Source of the DNA: Desulfatirhabdium butyrativorans
Lineage (GTDB): Bacteria > Desulfobacterota > Desulfobacteria > Desulfobacterales > JAIFKL01
Direction of reading: 5' to 3'
Length of the DNA: 16,364 nt
Assembly (NCBI GenBank): GCA_022736535.1
Contig: DZCT01000061.1
Coordinates: forward strand, 1 to 16,364
A program made the translations under genes and the position numbers. Below the pieces are notes generated by a model. It worked only from the letters and a program-made list of their open reading frames with translations, was not told the origin of the DNA and made no database searches. Below are positions 1 through 7,959 of the stretch, piece by piece. How positions within the stretch are numbered: position 1 is the stretch's first letter; every line of letters begins with the position of its first letter.

Positions 1-55
1 ATTCTTCACTTCGTTCAGAATGACACCCCGAAATCACCTGTTCTACACCACTACC
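1..55. repeat. Right half of a dispersed palindromic repeat (second copy at 11644-11698)
   Basis: These 55 bases match 11644-11698 at 54 of 55 positions. In the second copy they form the right half of a 144-bp inverted-repeat element whose left half is also present. Here the left half would lie before the window. The motif TTCGTTCAGAATGACA belongs to a type of intergenic repeat seen scattered in many environmental genomes. No coding sense is visible. The sequence shows the repetition directly; that it is a mobile or MITE-like element is inference. Confidence 0.75.
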
Positions 56-60
56 GAATG

Positions 61-193
61 TTTAACCACGAAAGCACGAAAGAAACGAAATCCGGAGTGC
101 AAAAATGAGCGAAGCGAAATTTTTGCCTCTGCTAAAATTTCATTTTAGCACTCCGGAACTACTTGGAAAAATTTTCGTTTTTTCGTGGTTAAA
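61..193. repeat. 133-bp nested palindromic (MITE-like) element before hslU
   Basis: The ends are 13-bp perfect inverted repeats, TTTAACCACGAAA at 61-73 and its complement at 181-193. Inside them lies a second inverted pair, TCCGGAGTGC and GCACTCCGGA, and within that a small hairpin (TGCTAAAAT / ATTTTAGCA). The outer sequence is related to the CACGAA-type repeats found at 3699-3980 and 4887-5259. The element ends 37 bp before the hslU start and adds a spurious in-frame extension to that gene's reading frame. It has no transposase. Confidence 0.7.
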
Positions 194-230
194 TTTTTGT
201 CTGCATTTGCGGCGGATATTCAATCATACT

Positions 231-1598
231 ATGAGCAATCTGAAACCATCTGAAATTGTCAAAGAACTTGACAAATACATCATCGGTCAGCATAAGGCAA
301 AGCGTTCTGTCGCCATTGCGCTGAGAAATCGCTGGCGCAGGCAGCAGGTTCCCGAGGAATTGCGGGACGAAATCGCGCCCAAAAATATTATCCTTATCGG
401 TCCCACCGGCGTGGGAAAAACAGAAATTGCAAGACGGCTTTCCAGACTTACGGATTCGCCGTTTACGAAAGTCGAAGCTTCCAAATTTACCGAGGTCGGC
501 TATGTGGGCAGAGACGTTGAATCTATGGTCAGAGACCTTCTCGAACTGACCGTCAACATGCTGAAAACAAGGGAGCAGGAAGCGGTTCAGGAAAAAGCTT
601 CGCACATTGCCGAAGAAAGAATGCTTGATCTGCTCCTGCCCAAACCCCGAGCGCATCAGCCGCCTGAAACGCCGGGCGAAATGCACATTGAGCTGGTCGG
701 GGAGAGCAGCGATAGAACGTCTTCCACAAGAGAAAAACTGCGTTCCATGCTTCAGGACGGAAAGCTGAACGAGAGATACGTTGATATGGATGTCGCGGAT
801 CGCTCCTTGCCGGTAGTGGAAATTTTTTCCAATGTGGGCATGGAGGAAATGGGCATCAATTTCAAGGATATGTTCAGCAATATCATGCCCAAGAATACAA
901 AGCGGCGGAAGCTGAAAGTCTCCGAGGCGATGAAAATTCTCATTCAGGAAGAAGCCCAGAATCTTGTGGATATGGATAAAGTCGTCAGCGACGCGATTGA
1001 AAAAGTGGAGCAGTCCGGGATTATTTTTCTGGATGAGATAGACAAAATCGCGGGCGGCAACGGCGGTCACGGTCCCGATGTTTCCAGAGAGGGCGTTCAG
1101 AGAGATTTGCTTCCCATTGTGGAAGGCTCTACCGTGACGACCAAGTACGGGCCCGTCAAAACCGATCATATTCTTTTTATCGCTTCGGGCGCGTTTCATA
1201 CGGTCAAACCGTCTGATCTGATTCCCGAACTTCAGGGACGTTTTCCCATTCGGGTCGAATTGGATTCACTCGGTCGGGAAGATTTTGTGAAGATATTGAC
1301 CGAGCCGAAAAATGCCCTGATTCTTCAATATGTAGAACTGTTAAAGACCGAAGGCGTTGAGGTTGTCTTTAAAGAAGATTCGATTGAAAAAATTGCGAGC
1401 ATTGCCGAAGAAGTCAACAATGTCACCGAGAACATCGGCGCGAGAAGACTGCATACGATCATGGAATGTCTCTTGGAAGATATTCTTTTCAATGCGCCGG
1501 ACATGCAGGGTGTGAAAGTTGTCATTGACGGAAAATATGTGAACGACAAGTTAAAAGACATCAAGGACGATCAGGATTTGAGCCGGTATATTCTCTAG
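231..1598 (+). CDS. hslU: HslU (ClpY), ATPase/unfoldase subunit of the HslUV protease
   Basis: A 455-residue AAA+ ATPase that unfolds substrates and feeds them to the HslV peptidase in the cytoplasm. The N-terminus ([15 protein letters not shown]) is characteristic. Walker A GPTGVGKT is at about 57-64, the pore loop GYVG at 90-93, Walker B IIFLDEI at 264-270, sensor 1 near 313-322, and the arginine-finger region LQGRFP near 334-339. The C-terminus DLSRYIL is the tail that docks into HslV. The open frame continues upstream to 105, but that part lies in a repeat element. The ATG at 231 gives the family N-terminus and normal length, although no good Shine-Dalgarno sequence precedes it. hslV is normally just upstream and would lie outside the window. 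argB follows after 31 bp. Confidence 0.97.
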   Translation: MSNLKPSEIVKELDKYIIGQHKAKRSVAIALRNRWRRQQVPEELRDEIAPKNIILIGPTGVGKTEIARRLSRLTDSPFTKVEASKFTEVGYVGRDVESMVRDLLELTVNMLKTREQEAVQEKASHIAEERMLDLLLPKPRAHQPPETPGEMHIELVGESSDRTSSTREKLRSMLQDGKLNERYVDMDVADRSLPVVEIFSNVGMEEMGINFKDMFSNIMPKNTKRRKLKVSEAMKILIQEEAQNLVDMDKVVSDAIEKVEQSGIIFLDEIDKIAGGNGGHGPDVSREGVQRDLLPIVEGSTVTTKYGPVKTDHILFIASGAFHTVKPSDLIPELQGRFPIRVELDSLGREDFVKILTEPKNALILQYVELLKTEGVEVVFKEDSIEKIASIAEEVNNVTENIGARRLHTIMECLLEDILFNAPDMQGVKVVIDGKYVNDKLKDIKDDQDLSRYIL

Positions 1599-1603
1599 GA
1601 ATT

Positions 1604-1631
1604 GAGAAGTGAGAAGTGAGAAATAAGAAAT
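1604..1631 (+). repeat. Heptanucleotide tandem repeat between hslU and argB
   Basis: Two exact GAGAAGT units (1604-1610 and 1611-1617) are followed by GAGAAAT and AAGAAAT. The last unit runs into the argB start codon at 1630. The purine-rich units may substitute for a ribosome binding site, since no separate one is visible. A change in unit number would alter the spacing in front of argB. Confidence 0.6.
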
Positions 1632-2505
1632 GACGAACAACATTGCAGATATATTGATAGAAGCGCTGCCTTATATCCGCCGTTTTTACGGCATGACCAT
1701 TGTGATCAAATACGGCGGTCATGCCATGGTAGATGAGCAGTTGAAAGAAGATTTTGCCCGTGATATTACGCTGATGAAATTCATCGGTCTGAATCCGGTC
1801 GTCGTACACGGCGGCGGTCCTCAAATCAATTCGGTTTTGGATCAGATGGGAATATCTCCCAAATTTGTGAGAGGAATGCGTCTGACCGACGCCGCTACGA
1901 TGGACGTGGTGGAAATGGTTCTCGGCGGCAAGGTGAACAAGGCGATTGTTGCCCAGATCAATCAGCAGGGCGGCAATGCCGTAGGCTTGAGCGGCAAAGA
2001 CGGCGGTCTGATTCTTGCCAAAAAACTTCAGATTGTCTATCAGGAAGACAGCAACAAACCGCCTGAAATCATTGATCCGGGATTGGTCGGAGAAGTCATA
2101 AGAATTAAGCCCGATCTTATCAATACCCTTACAGAGCGGGGATTTATTCCGATTATCGCGCCGGTGGGCGTGGGAGAAGAAGGCGAGACATTCAACATCA
2201 ACGCCGATCTCGTGGCAAGCAAAGTCGCCGCAGCGCTTTCCGCAGGCAGGCTGATTCTGCTCACAGATGTTGACGGCGTGCTGGACGCGGGCGGCAATCT
2301 CATTTCTTCCATGAATGCGGAAGTCATTCAGAAAATGATAGCGGACAAAAGCATTTCCGGCGGGATGATTCCGAAAATCGAATGCGCTGTGGAGGCATTG
2401 CAAGGCGGCGTCGGAAAGGTTCAGATTATCAACGGAAAGCAACGCCACTCCCTGCTGCTGGAACTTTTTACGGACAAGGGTATCGGGACGGAGATTACGC
2501 TATGA
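1630..2505 (+). CDS. argB: Acetylglutamate kinase (ArgB)
   Basis: A 291-residue amino-acid kinase that phosphorylates N-acetylglutamate with ATP, the second step of the acetylated route to ornithine. KYGGHAM (27-33) and VHGGGPQI (59-66) are the glycine-rich nucleotide/substrate loops, and RLTD (84-87) is also conserved. Residues 1-21 form the extra N-terminal helix region ([10 protein letters not shown]). The C-terminus reads [15 protein letters not shown]. From family knowledge, this N-helix plus C-terminal signature goes with hexameric, arginine-feedback-inhibited enzymes, so this is probably the control point of the pathway here. The stop overlaps the argD start (ATGA), indicating translational coupling. 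Confidence 0.96.
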   Translation: MTNNIADILIEALPYIRRFYGMTIVIKYGGHAMVDEQLKEDFARDITLMKFIGLNPVVVHGGGPQINSVLDQMGISPKFVRGMRLTDAATMDVVEMVLGGKVNKAIVAQINQQGGNAVGLSGKDGGLILAKKLQIVYQEDSNKPPEIIDPGLVGEVIRIKPDLINTLTERGFIPIIAPVGVGEEGETFNINADLVASKVAAALSAGRLILLTDVDGVLDAGGNLISSMNAEVIQKMIADKSISGGMIPKIECAVEALQGGVGKVQIINGKQRHSLLLELFTDKGIGTEITL

Positions 2506-3698
2506 GCAGCGAAATTATCAGCAAAGCGGATAAGTACATTGCCGCGACCTATAAGCGGACGCCCGTTGTGTTTGCAAAAGGAAAAGGCTGCACCCTGTGG
2601 GACAGCGAAGGGCGGGCTTACACGGATTTTGTGGCGGGCATTGCCGTGTGCAATCTCGGACACGCGCACCCCAAAGTTGCCAAAGCCCTTGCCGCACAGG
2701 CAGAGATACTTTTTCATGTCTCAAATCTTTACTACACCATTCCGCAGACCGAACTTGCCGAATGGTTAGTTGAACACAGTTTTGCCGACCGGATGTTTTT
2801 CTGCAACAGCGGCGCGGAGGCAAATGAGGCAGCCATAAAAATTGCCCGGAAATATTTCAAGGACAAAGGCGGCGCCGAGCGATATAAAATCATCACCATG
2901 GAGAAATCGTTTCACGGACGCACGATGGCAACGCTTTCCGCGACCGGGCAGGACAAGATTAAAAAGGGATTTGATCCGGTGTTGGCAGGATTTGATTTTG
3001 TGCCGTTCAACGACGTTGAAGCGCTGTGGAAAAAGATCGAGACTTCAAGCTTTTGTGCGGTTTTGCTGGAGCCGATTCAGGGCGAAGGCGGGGTCCGCTG
3101 TCCCTCTCCCGAATATCTCAAGGCTGTGAGACAAATGTGCAATGAAACCGGCACGCTGCTGATTTTTGACGAGATACAGACAGGCATCGGCAGAACCGGC
3201 AAACTTTTTGCCTATCAGCATTTCGGCATTGAGCCGGACATCATGACGCTGGCAAAAGCCCTTGCCAACGGGCTTCCCATCGGTGCAATGCTGACAAAAG
3301 AAGACATTGCTGAGGTCTTCGGACCCGGTTCTCACGCCTCCACCTTCGGCGGCACGCCGGTCATCACAGCCGCATCGCTTGAAACGCTGAAGGTGCTTTC
3401 CGAGGAAAAGATCATTGACAACTGCATGGAAATGGGGCTTTATTTTAAGGAAAAACTGCTGGAACTGAAAAGCCGGTACGATGTGATTGAAGATGTTCGG
3501 GGGCTGGGCTTGCTGATCGGCATGAAACTGAAGATAAAAGGCGAATCTATCGTAAAAACCTGTATGGAAAAAGGCTTTGTGATTAACTGCATACAGGACA
3601 ATATTCTGCGATTTGTTCCGCCGCTGATTGTCGGAAAAAATGAGATAGATTCCCTTTTGGCGTGTTTGGATGAGATATTCGAGGGATTGAAAGAGTGA
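2502..3698 (+). CDS. argD: Acetylornithine aminotransferase (ArgD)
   Basis: A 398-residue class III PLP aminotransferase that converts N-acetylglutamate semialdehyde to N-acetylornithine using glutamate. Visible landmarks are NSGAEANE (102-109, phosphate-binding segment), SFHGRT (136-141), [12 protein letters not shown] (222-233, with the PLP-nitrogen Asp at about 223) and TLAKALANG with the Schiff-base Lys at about 252. A longer open frame starts at 2382 inside argB. The ATG at 2502 is chosen because GGAG lies 8 bases upstream, the ATGA overlap with argB is typical of operons, and the length then fits the family. In some bacteria ArgD also serves lysine synthesis, which the sequence cannot decide. 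Confidence 0.95.
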   Translation: MSSEIISKADKYIAATYKRTPVVFAKGKGCTLWDSEGRAYTDFVAGIAVCNLGHAHPKVAKALAAQAEILFHVSNLYYTIPQTELAEWLVEHSFADRMFFCNSGAEANEAAIKIARKYFKDKGGAERYKIITMEKSFHGRTMATLSATGQDKIKKGFDPVLAGFDFVPFNDVEALWKKIETSSFCAVLLEPIQGEGGVRCPSPEYLKAVRQMCNETGTLLIFDEIQTGIGRTGKLFAYQHFGIEPDIMTLAKALANGLPIGAMLTKEDIAEVFGPGSHASTFGGTPVITAASLETLKVLSEEKIIDNCMEMGLYFKEKLLELKSRYDVIEDVRGLGLLIGMKLKIKGESIVKTCMEKGFVINCIQDNILRFVPPLIVGKNEIDSLLACLDEIFEGLKE

Positions 3699-3980
3699 AC
3701 CACGAATAGACACAAATTTTCCACGAATGAAGCACGAATGAAGTTAAAAAAAACATGTGTTGATCTCGTTCCCACGCTCTGCGTGGGAATGCAGGCCGGA
3801 CGCTCCGCGTCCGCCTTCGGGACAAACAGCGTATTGCAGGAGACGTCGCTGCCGGCGGACGTTCCCACGCAGAGCGTGGGAACGAGAATCACAACTGCTT
3901 AATTCCTATTAAAAAAATTCGTGTGTTCTTATTCGTGAAACCTAATTTAATAAGATTAGTCGTGTTAATTCGTGGCTAAA
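3699..3980. repeat. CACGAAT-type repeat filling the argD-argF gap, with a second element nested inside
   Basis: The 306-bp gap between argD and argF contains no gene. Its left edge (ACCACGAATAGACAC, then two more CACGAATGA units) and right edge (CGTGTTAATTCGTGGCTAA, with further TTCGTG units) are imperfect inverted complements. They belong to the same CACGAAT family as the argF-argG gap. An unrelated palindromic element (3764-3887) sits in the middle and splits the arms, so it probably arrived later. Confidence 0.65.
3764..3887. repeat. 124-bp palindromic repeat with 25-bp perfect terminal inverted repeats
   Basis: Positions 3764-3788 and 3863-3887 are exact reverse complements. Each arm contains a small palindrome around CCCACGCTCTGCGTGGG, and the interior has another (GGACGCTCCGCGTCC). 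The GTTCCCACGC..GCGTGGGAAC family is a well-known kind of dispersed REP/MITE-like repeat in several proteobacterial groups (recollection, not a search). It could fold into strong RNA structure between argD and argF and reduce read-through. There is no U-tract, so it is not a classical terminator. Confidence 0.75.
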
Positions 3981-4004
3981 AATCCTCATGGGGGATGAGA
4001 TGAG

Positions 4005-4916
4005 ATGAAAAAAGATATACTGACGCTTTCGGACCTTTCCGAAGCAGATGTTCAAAGGCTTTTGACTCGTGCTGCCGAGTTGAAAAAAAGGCACAGACAG
4101 GGAATTGCGGACAGACCCCTTGCCGGAAAAACAGTGGGGCTGCTTTTTGACAAACCCTCAACCCGCACACGGATTTCTTTTGAAGCCGGAACCGCGCAGC
4201 TCGGGGGAACGCCGATTTTTATCAACGCCAAAGATACGCAGATATCCAGAGGCGAACCGGTGAAGGATGTGGCGCGGGTTTTTTCAAGATATTTGGACGC
4301 GCTGGTGATCCGAACTTACGCCCAGAGTCTGATTGAGGAATTTGCAAAATTTTCCACAATTCCGGTAATTAATGCCCTGAGTGATTTGTATCATCCCTGT
4401 CAGGTTTTGAGCGACATCATGACCGTCATTGAACACAAAGGCAGGTATAAAAACTTGAAAATTGTCTGGGTGGGAGACGGCAACAATGTCGCGCATTCAT
4501 GGATGAACGCGGCGGCAGTTCTGGGGCTGAATCTGGTGTTGGCATGTCCTGAAGGCTATTTCCCGGACCCAGCGATTGCGGAAAGAGCATTAGCGAAGAA
4601 ATGCGGCAGCATTAGTATGACTTCAAATCCGGCGGAAGCGGTCAAAGATGCGGATGTAGTCTATACCGATGTGTGGGTCAGCATGGGCGACAAGGAAAGC
4701 GAGGATAAAAAGAAGGAATTTCAAGCTTTTCAGGTGAATGCGGAACTGCTGAAACATGCCTCAAAAGAAGTGATTGTCATGCACTGCCTGCCGGCGCACC
4801 GGGGCGAAGAGATAAGCGAAGACGTTATGGAGGGACCTCGCTCGGTTGTCTGGGATCAGGCTGAGAACAAACTCCATCTCCACAAGGCTGTGCTGGATAT
4901 ATTGATTGAGGGTTGA
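4005..4916 (+). CDS. argF: Ornithine carbamoyltransferase (ArgF)
   Basis: A 303-residue transcarbamylase making citrulline from ornithine and carbamoyl phosphate in the cytoplasm. The carbamoyl-phosphate loop STRTR is at 52-56, HPCQ at 130-133, and the ornithine/catalytic loop HCLPAHRG at 260-267, with the DxxxSMG motif at about 222-228. These distinguish it from aspartate carbamoyltransferase. The length is normal. A G-rich ribosome binding region (GGGGGATGAGATGAG) precedes the ATG at 4005. The last 30 bases of the gene, including the stop, are the start of a tandemly duplicated unit, so a second non-functional copy of the argF tail lies at 5079-5108. Confidence 0.96.
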   Translation: MKKDILTLSDLSEADVQRLLTRAAELKKRHRQGIADRPLAGKTVGLLFDKPSTRTRISFEAGTAQLGGTPIFINAKDTQISRGEPVKDVARVFSRYLDALVIRTYAQSLIEEFAKFSTIPVINALSDLYHPCQVLSDIMTVIEHKGRYKNLKIVWVGDGNNVAHSWMNAAAVLGLNLVLACPEGYFPDPAIAERALAKKCGSISMTSNPAEAVKDADVVYTDVWVSMGDKESEDKKKEFQAFQVNAELLKHASKEVIVMHCLPAHRGEEISEDVMEGPRSVVWDQAENKLHLHKAVLDILIEG

Positions 4917-5259
4917 ATATTTTTGCCACGAATGAACACGAATATCTCACGAACTGAAGAACACGAATTGTATAAAATACAATATGAATTGAATATCGAA
5001 ATACCACGAAAAGAGATATAAATTTATTCGTGTTGTTTATTCGTGAGATATTCGTGTTCATTCGTGGCTGAATTAATAGCTGTGCTGGATATATTGATTG
5101 AGGGTTGACATTTTTTTCGCCACGAATGGACACGAATATCTCACGAACTGAAGAACACGAATTGTATAAAATGCAATATGAATTGAATATCGAAATACCA
5201 CGAAAAGAGATATAAATTTATTCGTGAGACATTCGTGTTCATTCGTGGCTGAATTGATA
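4887..5259. repeat. Tandem duplication (192 bp + 181 bp) of argF tail plus repeat element
   Basis: Unit 1 (4887-5078) begins inside argF with GCTGTGCTGGATATATTGAT. Unit 2 (5079-5259) begins with the same bases immediately after unit 1 ends. The units are nearly identical. Unit 2 differs by a few substitutions, two extra bases after the stop codon, and a 13-bp deletion bounded by short TTATTCGTG direct repeats. The duplication fills the 356-bp gap between argF and argG, which holds no gene. Its high identity suggests a recent event. Confidence 0.85.
4925..5068. repeat. Palindromic CACGAAT element with 29-bp perfect inverted arms
   Basis: Within unit 1 of the duplication, 4925-4953 and 5040-5068 are exact reverse complements. 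The interior carries a small hairpin, ATTGTAT-AAA-ATACAAT. The second unit (about 5119-5249) keeps the same design with slight decay. The element resembles those at 61-193 and 3699-3980. In RNA it would form a very long stem just before argG. Confidence 0.75.
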
Positions 5260-5272
5260 AAGGAAATTAACT

Positions 5273-6475
5273 ATGGCTGATAAGATAAACAAAGTCGTGC
5301 TTGCCTATTCGGGCGGGCTTGACACATCGGTAATTCTGAAATGGCTTGTCGAGAAATATGACTGTGAAGTCATTGCCTTTTCAGCCGACATCGGGCAGGG
5401 AGACGATTTAGATCAGGTCAGAGAAAACGCCCTGAAAACCGGCGCGAAAAAAGTCTATATTGACAATCTCAGAGAGATATTCATAAAAGATTATGTGTTC
5501 CCGGCATTCCGTGCAAACGCTATTTATGAGGGACAATATCTCTTGGGAACATCTCTGGCACGCCCCCTGATTGCCAAACGCCAGATGGAAATCGCCCGCA
5601 TAGAAAACGCGGATGCGGTCAGTCACGGCGCAACCGGAAAAGGAAACGATCAGGTGCGGTTTGAGTTAAGTTATTTTGCCATTGATCCTGATATAAAAAT
5701 CATTGCGCCCTGGCGGGAATGGGATATGCGCTCCCGGACGGATTTGATGGCGTTTGCCGAAAAACACGGGATCAAAGTGCCGACCACTGTTGCAAAACCT
5801 TACAGCACTGACCGGAATCTGCTTCATGTCAGTTATGAGGGCGGCGTGCTGGAAGACCCGTGGAAACGCCCGCCGGACGATATTTTCACACTGACGGTTT
5901 CCCCGCAGGATGCGCCGGACAAAGCGGAAATTGTTGAGATTGCATTTAAGCAGGGCGACCCGATTGCCTTAAACGACAAGAATCTGTCTCCGGCAAATTT
6001 TTTCAATATTATGAACATGATGGGCGGTCGTCACGGCATCGGCAGAGCAGACATTGTGGAAAACCGTTTTGTGGGCATGAAGTCCCGGGGCGTATATGAG
6101 ACGCCGGGCGGCACGATTCTGAGAGCCGCGCATCAGGCAATCGAATCGCTCACCATGGATCGGGAAGTCATGCACCTGCGGGATTCGCTGATTCCCAAAT
6201 ATTCCGAGCTGATATATTACGGTTTCTGGTTCTCGCCGGAAATGAAACTGTTGCAAAAAATGATTGACGAGACTCAGAAAAATGTCTCGGGGACCGTGCG
6301 GCTGGAGCTTTACAAAGGAAATTGCCGGGTGATCGGACGCAAATCAGAGCAGTCGCTTTATCGTGAAGATTTTGCCACATTTGAAAACGATGATGTCTAT
6401 CGCCAGAAGGATGCAGAAGGATTTATCCGTCTGAATGCGCTCCGGCTGCGGATTCAGAAGATGATAAACGGGTAG
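5273..6475 (+). CDS. argG: Argininosuccinate synthase (ArgG)
   Basis: A 400-residue ATP-pyrophosphatase-type enzyme joining citrulline and aspartate via a citrullyl-AMP intermediate. The P-loop AYSGGLDTS is at 11-19 and the substrate motif [14 protein letters not shown] at 118-131. FSADIGQG (36-43) is also typical, and the length is normal for the family. A good AAGGAA ribosome binding site ends about 8 bases before the ATG. The gene sits directly behind the duplicated repeat, so any message reading through from argF would carry two long hairpins before argG. The next arg gene, argH, is more than 2 kb away because accessory genes intervene. Confidence 0.97.
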   Translation: MADKINKVVLAYSGGLDTSVILKWLVEKYDCEVIAFSADIGQGDDLDQVRENALKTGAKKVYIDNLREIFIKDYVFPAFRANAIYEGQYLLGTSLARPLIAKRQMEIARIENADAVSHGATGKGNDQVRFELSYFAIDPDIKIIAPWREWDMRSRTDLMAFAEKHGIKVPTTVAKPYSTDRNLLHVSYEGGVLEDPWKRPPDDIFTLTVSPQDAPDKAEIVEIAFKQGDPIALNDKNLSPANFFNIMNMMGGRHGIGRADIVENRFVGMKSRGVYETPGGTILRAAHQAIESLTMDREVMHLRDSLIPKYSELIYYGFWFSPEMKLLQKMIDETQKNVSGTVRLELYKGNCRVIGRKSEQSLYREDFATFENDDVYRQKDAEGFIRLNALRLRIQKMING

Positions 6476-6491
6476 TAAAGTAATAACTCAA

Positions 6492-6522
6492 CAAACTAAG
6501 TTTCTTGAAGAAACTTAGTTTG
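6492..6522. repeat. 31-bp perfect palindrome downstream of argG
   Basis: Two 15-base arms (CAAACTAAGTTTCTT and its complement) flank a single base. It starts 17 bp after the argG stop and could end or protect the argG transcript. No run of T follows, so it is listed as a repeat rather than a terminator. Confidence 0.7.
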
Positions 6523-6540
6523 CAATACACTGATGAGTTC

Positions 6541-6571
6541 TGTAGGGACACGCCGCCGGCGTGCCCCTGCA
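6541..6571. repeat. GC-rich palindromic repeat
   Basis: An almost perfect palindrome of the type TGTAGGGACACGCC / GGCGTGCCCCTGCA. It lies between argG and the small basic open frame. It resembles dispersed GTAGGGGCACG-type repeats known from many bacterial genomes (recollection only). Confidence 0.6.
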
Positions 6572-6607
6572 TGTCAAACATGAGCATAAAAACAGGAGGT
6601 AATACCA

Positions 6608-6706
6608 ATGGCAAAGAAACTGTCGAAAAAAGAATGGCAAAAACGCAAAGTACGCAGAAAAATAGCTCGCAAAGCCAGACGGGTTAATCGGCTGAGAGCG
6701 TCGTAG
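6608..6706 (+). CDS. 32-residue highly basic small protein (function unknown)
   Basis: The frame ATG...TAG encodes MAKKLSKKEWQKRKVRRKIA followed by RKARRVNRLRAS. Eight Lys and eight Arg make half of the 32 residues, with a single Glu and one Trp. It is preceded by an excellent Shine-Dalgarno sequence, AGGAGGT, 7 bases before the ATG. That is the best in the window and hard to explain otherwise in an intergenic region. The composition suggests binding to RNA or ribosomes, as in tiny basic ribosomal or AURKAIP1/COX24-like proteins, but I do not recognise a specific family match. It lies between two palindromic repeats. A chance open frame is possible, though the ribosome binding site argues against it. 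Confidence 0.6.
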   Translation: MAKKLSKKEWQKRKVRRKIARKARRVNRLRAS

Positions 6707-6751
6707 TTCGGCGTTCCCCAGCATATTTGCACCAAATGTGCTAAAAATCTT

Positions 6752-6857
6752 AGCTCCGTAGGAGCGTCATATTTGTAGCAATCGGATACAACCCCCGAAC
6801 AAGCCCCGTAGGGGCGACATATCTCATCTACAAATATGACGCTCCTGACGGGGCTGA
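6752..6857. repeat. Inverted repeat element between the small basic gene and the methyltransferase
   Basis: The left arm contains GGAGCGTCATATTTGTAG and the right arm its complement, CTACAAATATGACGCTCC. Inside are related GCCCCGTAGGGGCGACATAT bases, so two versions of one module face each other. The rest of the gap up to 7008 is AT-rich. I see no gene there, only a weak promoter-like TATAAT at 6873-6878. Confidence 0.65.
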
Positions 6858-7008
6858 CAAAAATTTTGATGATATAATTGAGGAAAGAGATGTCATATTT
6901 ACAAGCGATTTAAACCTTTGCATATTTTGCGTCTTTTGCGAGAGATTCAGGCTTTGCATTTCGTTCCTTTTCTAACCCTAACGGGACAGTCTGTTTAAGA
7001 TAAAGCTT

Positions 7009-7959
7009 ATGAAAAACCTTCCACTATTTGAATCATCTGAAAAAATTGACTCATATTTCAATCCAAACTCGAATATTGTTCTTTATCAAGGAGATGTAAA
7101 TGATTTTTTAAAAACCGTCCCTGATAAAACGGTCAGTCTGATTATCAGTTCACCGCCTTACAATTTAGGTAAAGAATATGAAAAAAAGGTTGAGATTACA
7201 GAATATTTAGAAACACAGGCGCAAACCGTAAAACAATTTCACCGTATTTTAAAAGATACAGGCAGCATTTGCTGGCAGGTCGGCAATTATGTCAAAGAAA
7301 GCGAAGTCTATCCGCTTGATATTTTTTATTATGGTATTTTCAAAAAATCAGGCATGTTTCTAAGAAACAGAATTATTTGGCATTTCGGTCACGGTTTGCA
7401 CTGTAAAAACAGGTTTTCAGGAAGATATGAAACAATTTTATGGTTTTCAAAAAGCAAAGAATATGTCTTCAACCTTGATTCAGTCCGGATTCCTTCAAAA
7501 TATCCCGGCAAGCGTCATTATAAAGGGAGTAAAAAAGGAGACTTATCAGGAAATCCGAAGGGGAAAAATCCCTCAGATGTTTGGGAGGTGCTGGCAAATG
7601 ACTGGGAAGAGGCTATCTGGAACATACCGAATGTAAAATCAAATCATTGCGAGAAAACCATCCATCCCTGCCAGTTTCCGGTTGAACTTGCCGAAAGGTG
7701 CGTTCTCTCTTTGACAAAGGAAAATGACTGGGTGTTTGATCCGTACACCGGCGTCGGTTCTTCACTGATTGCCGCGATAAAAAACAGGAGGCGTGCAATG
7801 GGAAGCGAAAAAGAAGCGGATTATGTCCATATTGCTCACGAGCGTATGACTTCTTTTTTTAACGGAACATTACGCCTGAGACCAATTGAAAAGCCGGTTC
7901 ATGAGCCGAGCGGAAATGAAAAAGTGTCTCAGTTTCCTTCGGAATGGAGAAATAAATGA
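7009..7959 (+). CDS. Beta-class site-specific DNA methyltransferase (probable N4-cytosine), type II R-M
   Basis: A 316-residue amino-methyltransferase. The catalytic motif IV SSPPYNLG is at 47-54. The motif X-like HPCQFPVELAERC is at 219-231, and the AdoMet-binding motif I FDPYTGVGSS at 243-252. This order (IV first, X and I last) defines the beta class. SPPY rather than DPPY/NPPY favours N4-cytosine methylation (family knowledge). Its stop overlaps the start of the endonuclease gene (ATGA), so it protects host DNA at the site cut by that enzyme. The gene is visibly more AT-rich, with more AAA and TTT codons than the arg genes, which points to acquisition. The ribosome binding site is weak. 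It lies between argG and argH, behind repeat elements. Confidence 0.9.
   Translation: MKNLPLFESSEKIDSYFNPNSNIVLYQGDVNDFLKTVPDKTVSLIISSPPYNLGKEYEKKVEITEYLETQAQTVKQFHRILKDTGSICWQVGNYVKESEVYPLDIFYYGIFKKSGMFLRNRIIWHFGHGLHCKNRFSGRYETILWFSKSKEYVFNLDSVRIPSKYPGKRHYKGSKKGDLSGNPKGKNPSDVWEVLANDWEEAIWNIPNVKSNHCEKTIHPCQFPVELAERCVLSLTKENDWVFDPYTGVGSSLIAAIKNRRRAMGSEKEADYVHIAHERMTSFFNGTLRLRPIEKPVHEPSGNEKVSQFPSEWRNK

Noticed and set aside
189..1199. 336-codon - strand open frame
   Set aside because: It lies opposite hslU, whose motifs are unmistakable. The antisense translation has no recognisable domain.
1561..2448. 295-codon - strand open frame
   Set aside because: It is antisense to argB and shows no domain or start signal.
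4887..5259. CRISPR-like array
   Set aside because: There are only two units of about 190 bp with no unique spacers. It is a tandem duplication of a palindromic element.
6505..6687. 60-codon + strand open frame overlapping the small basic gene
   Set aside because: It starts inside a palindrome without a ribosome binding site and crosses two repeats. The AGGAGGT site serves the other frame starting at 6608.
6854..6878. Promoter-like CTGACA and TATAAT before the methyltransferase
   Set aside because: The TATAAT is perfect, but the spacing of 13 bases is too short for a sigma70 promoter and the first hexamer lies in a repeat arm.
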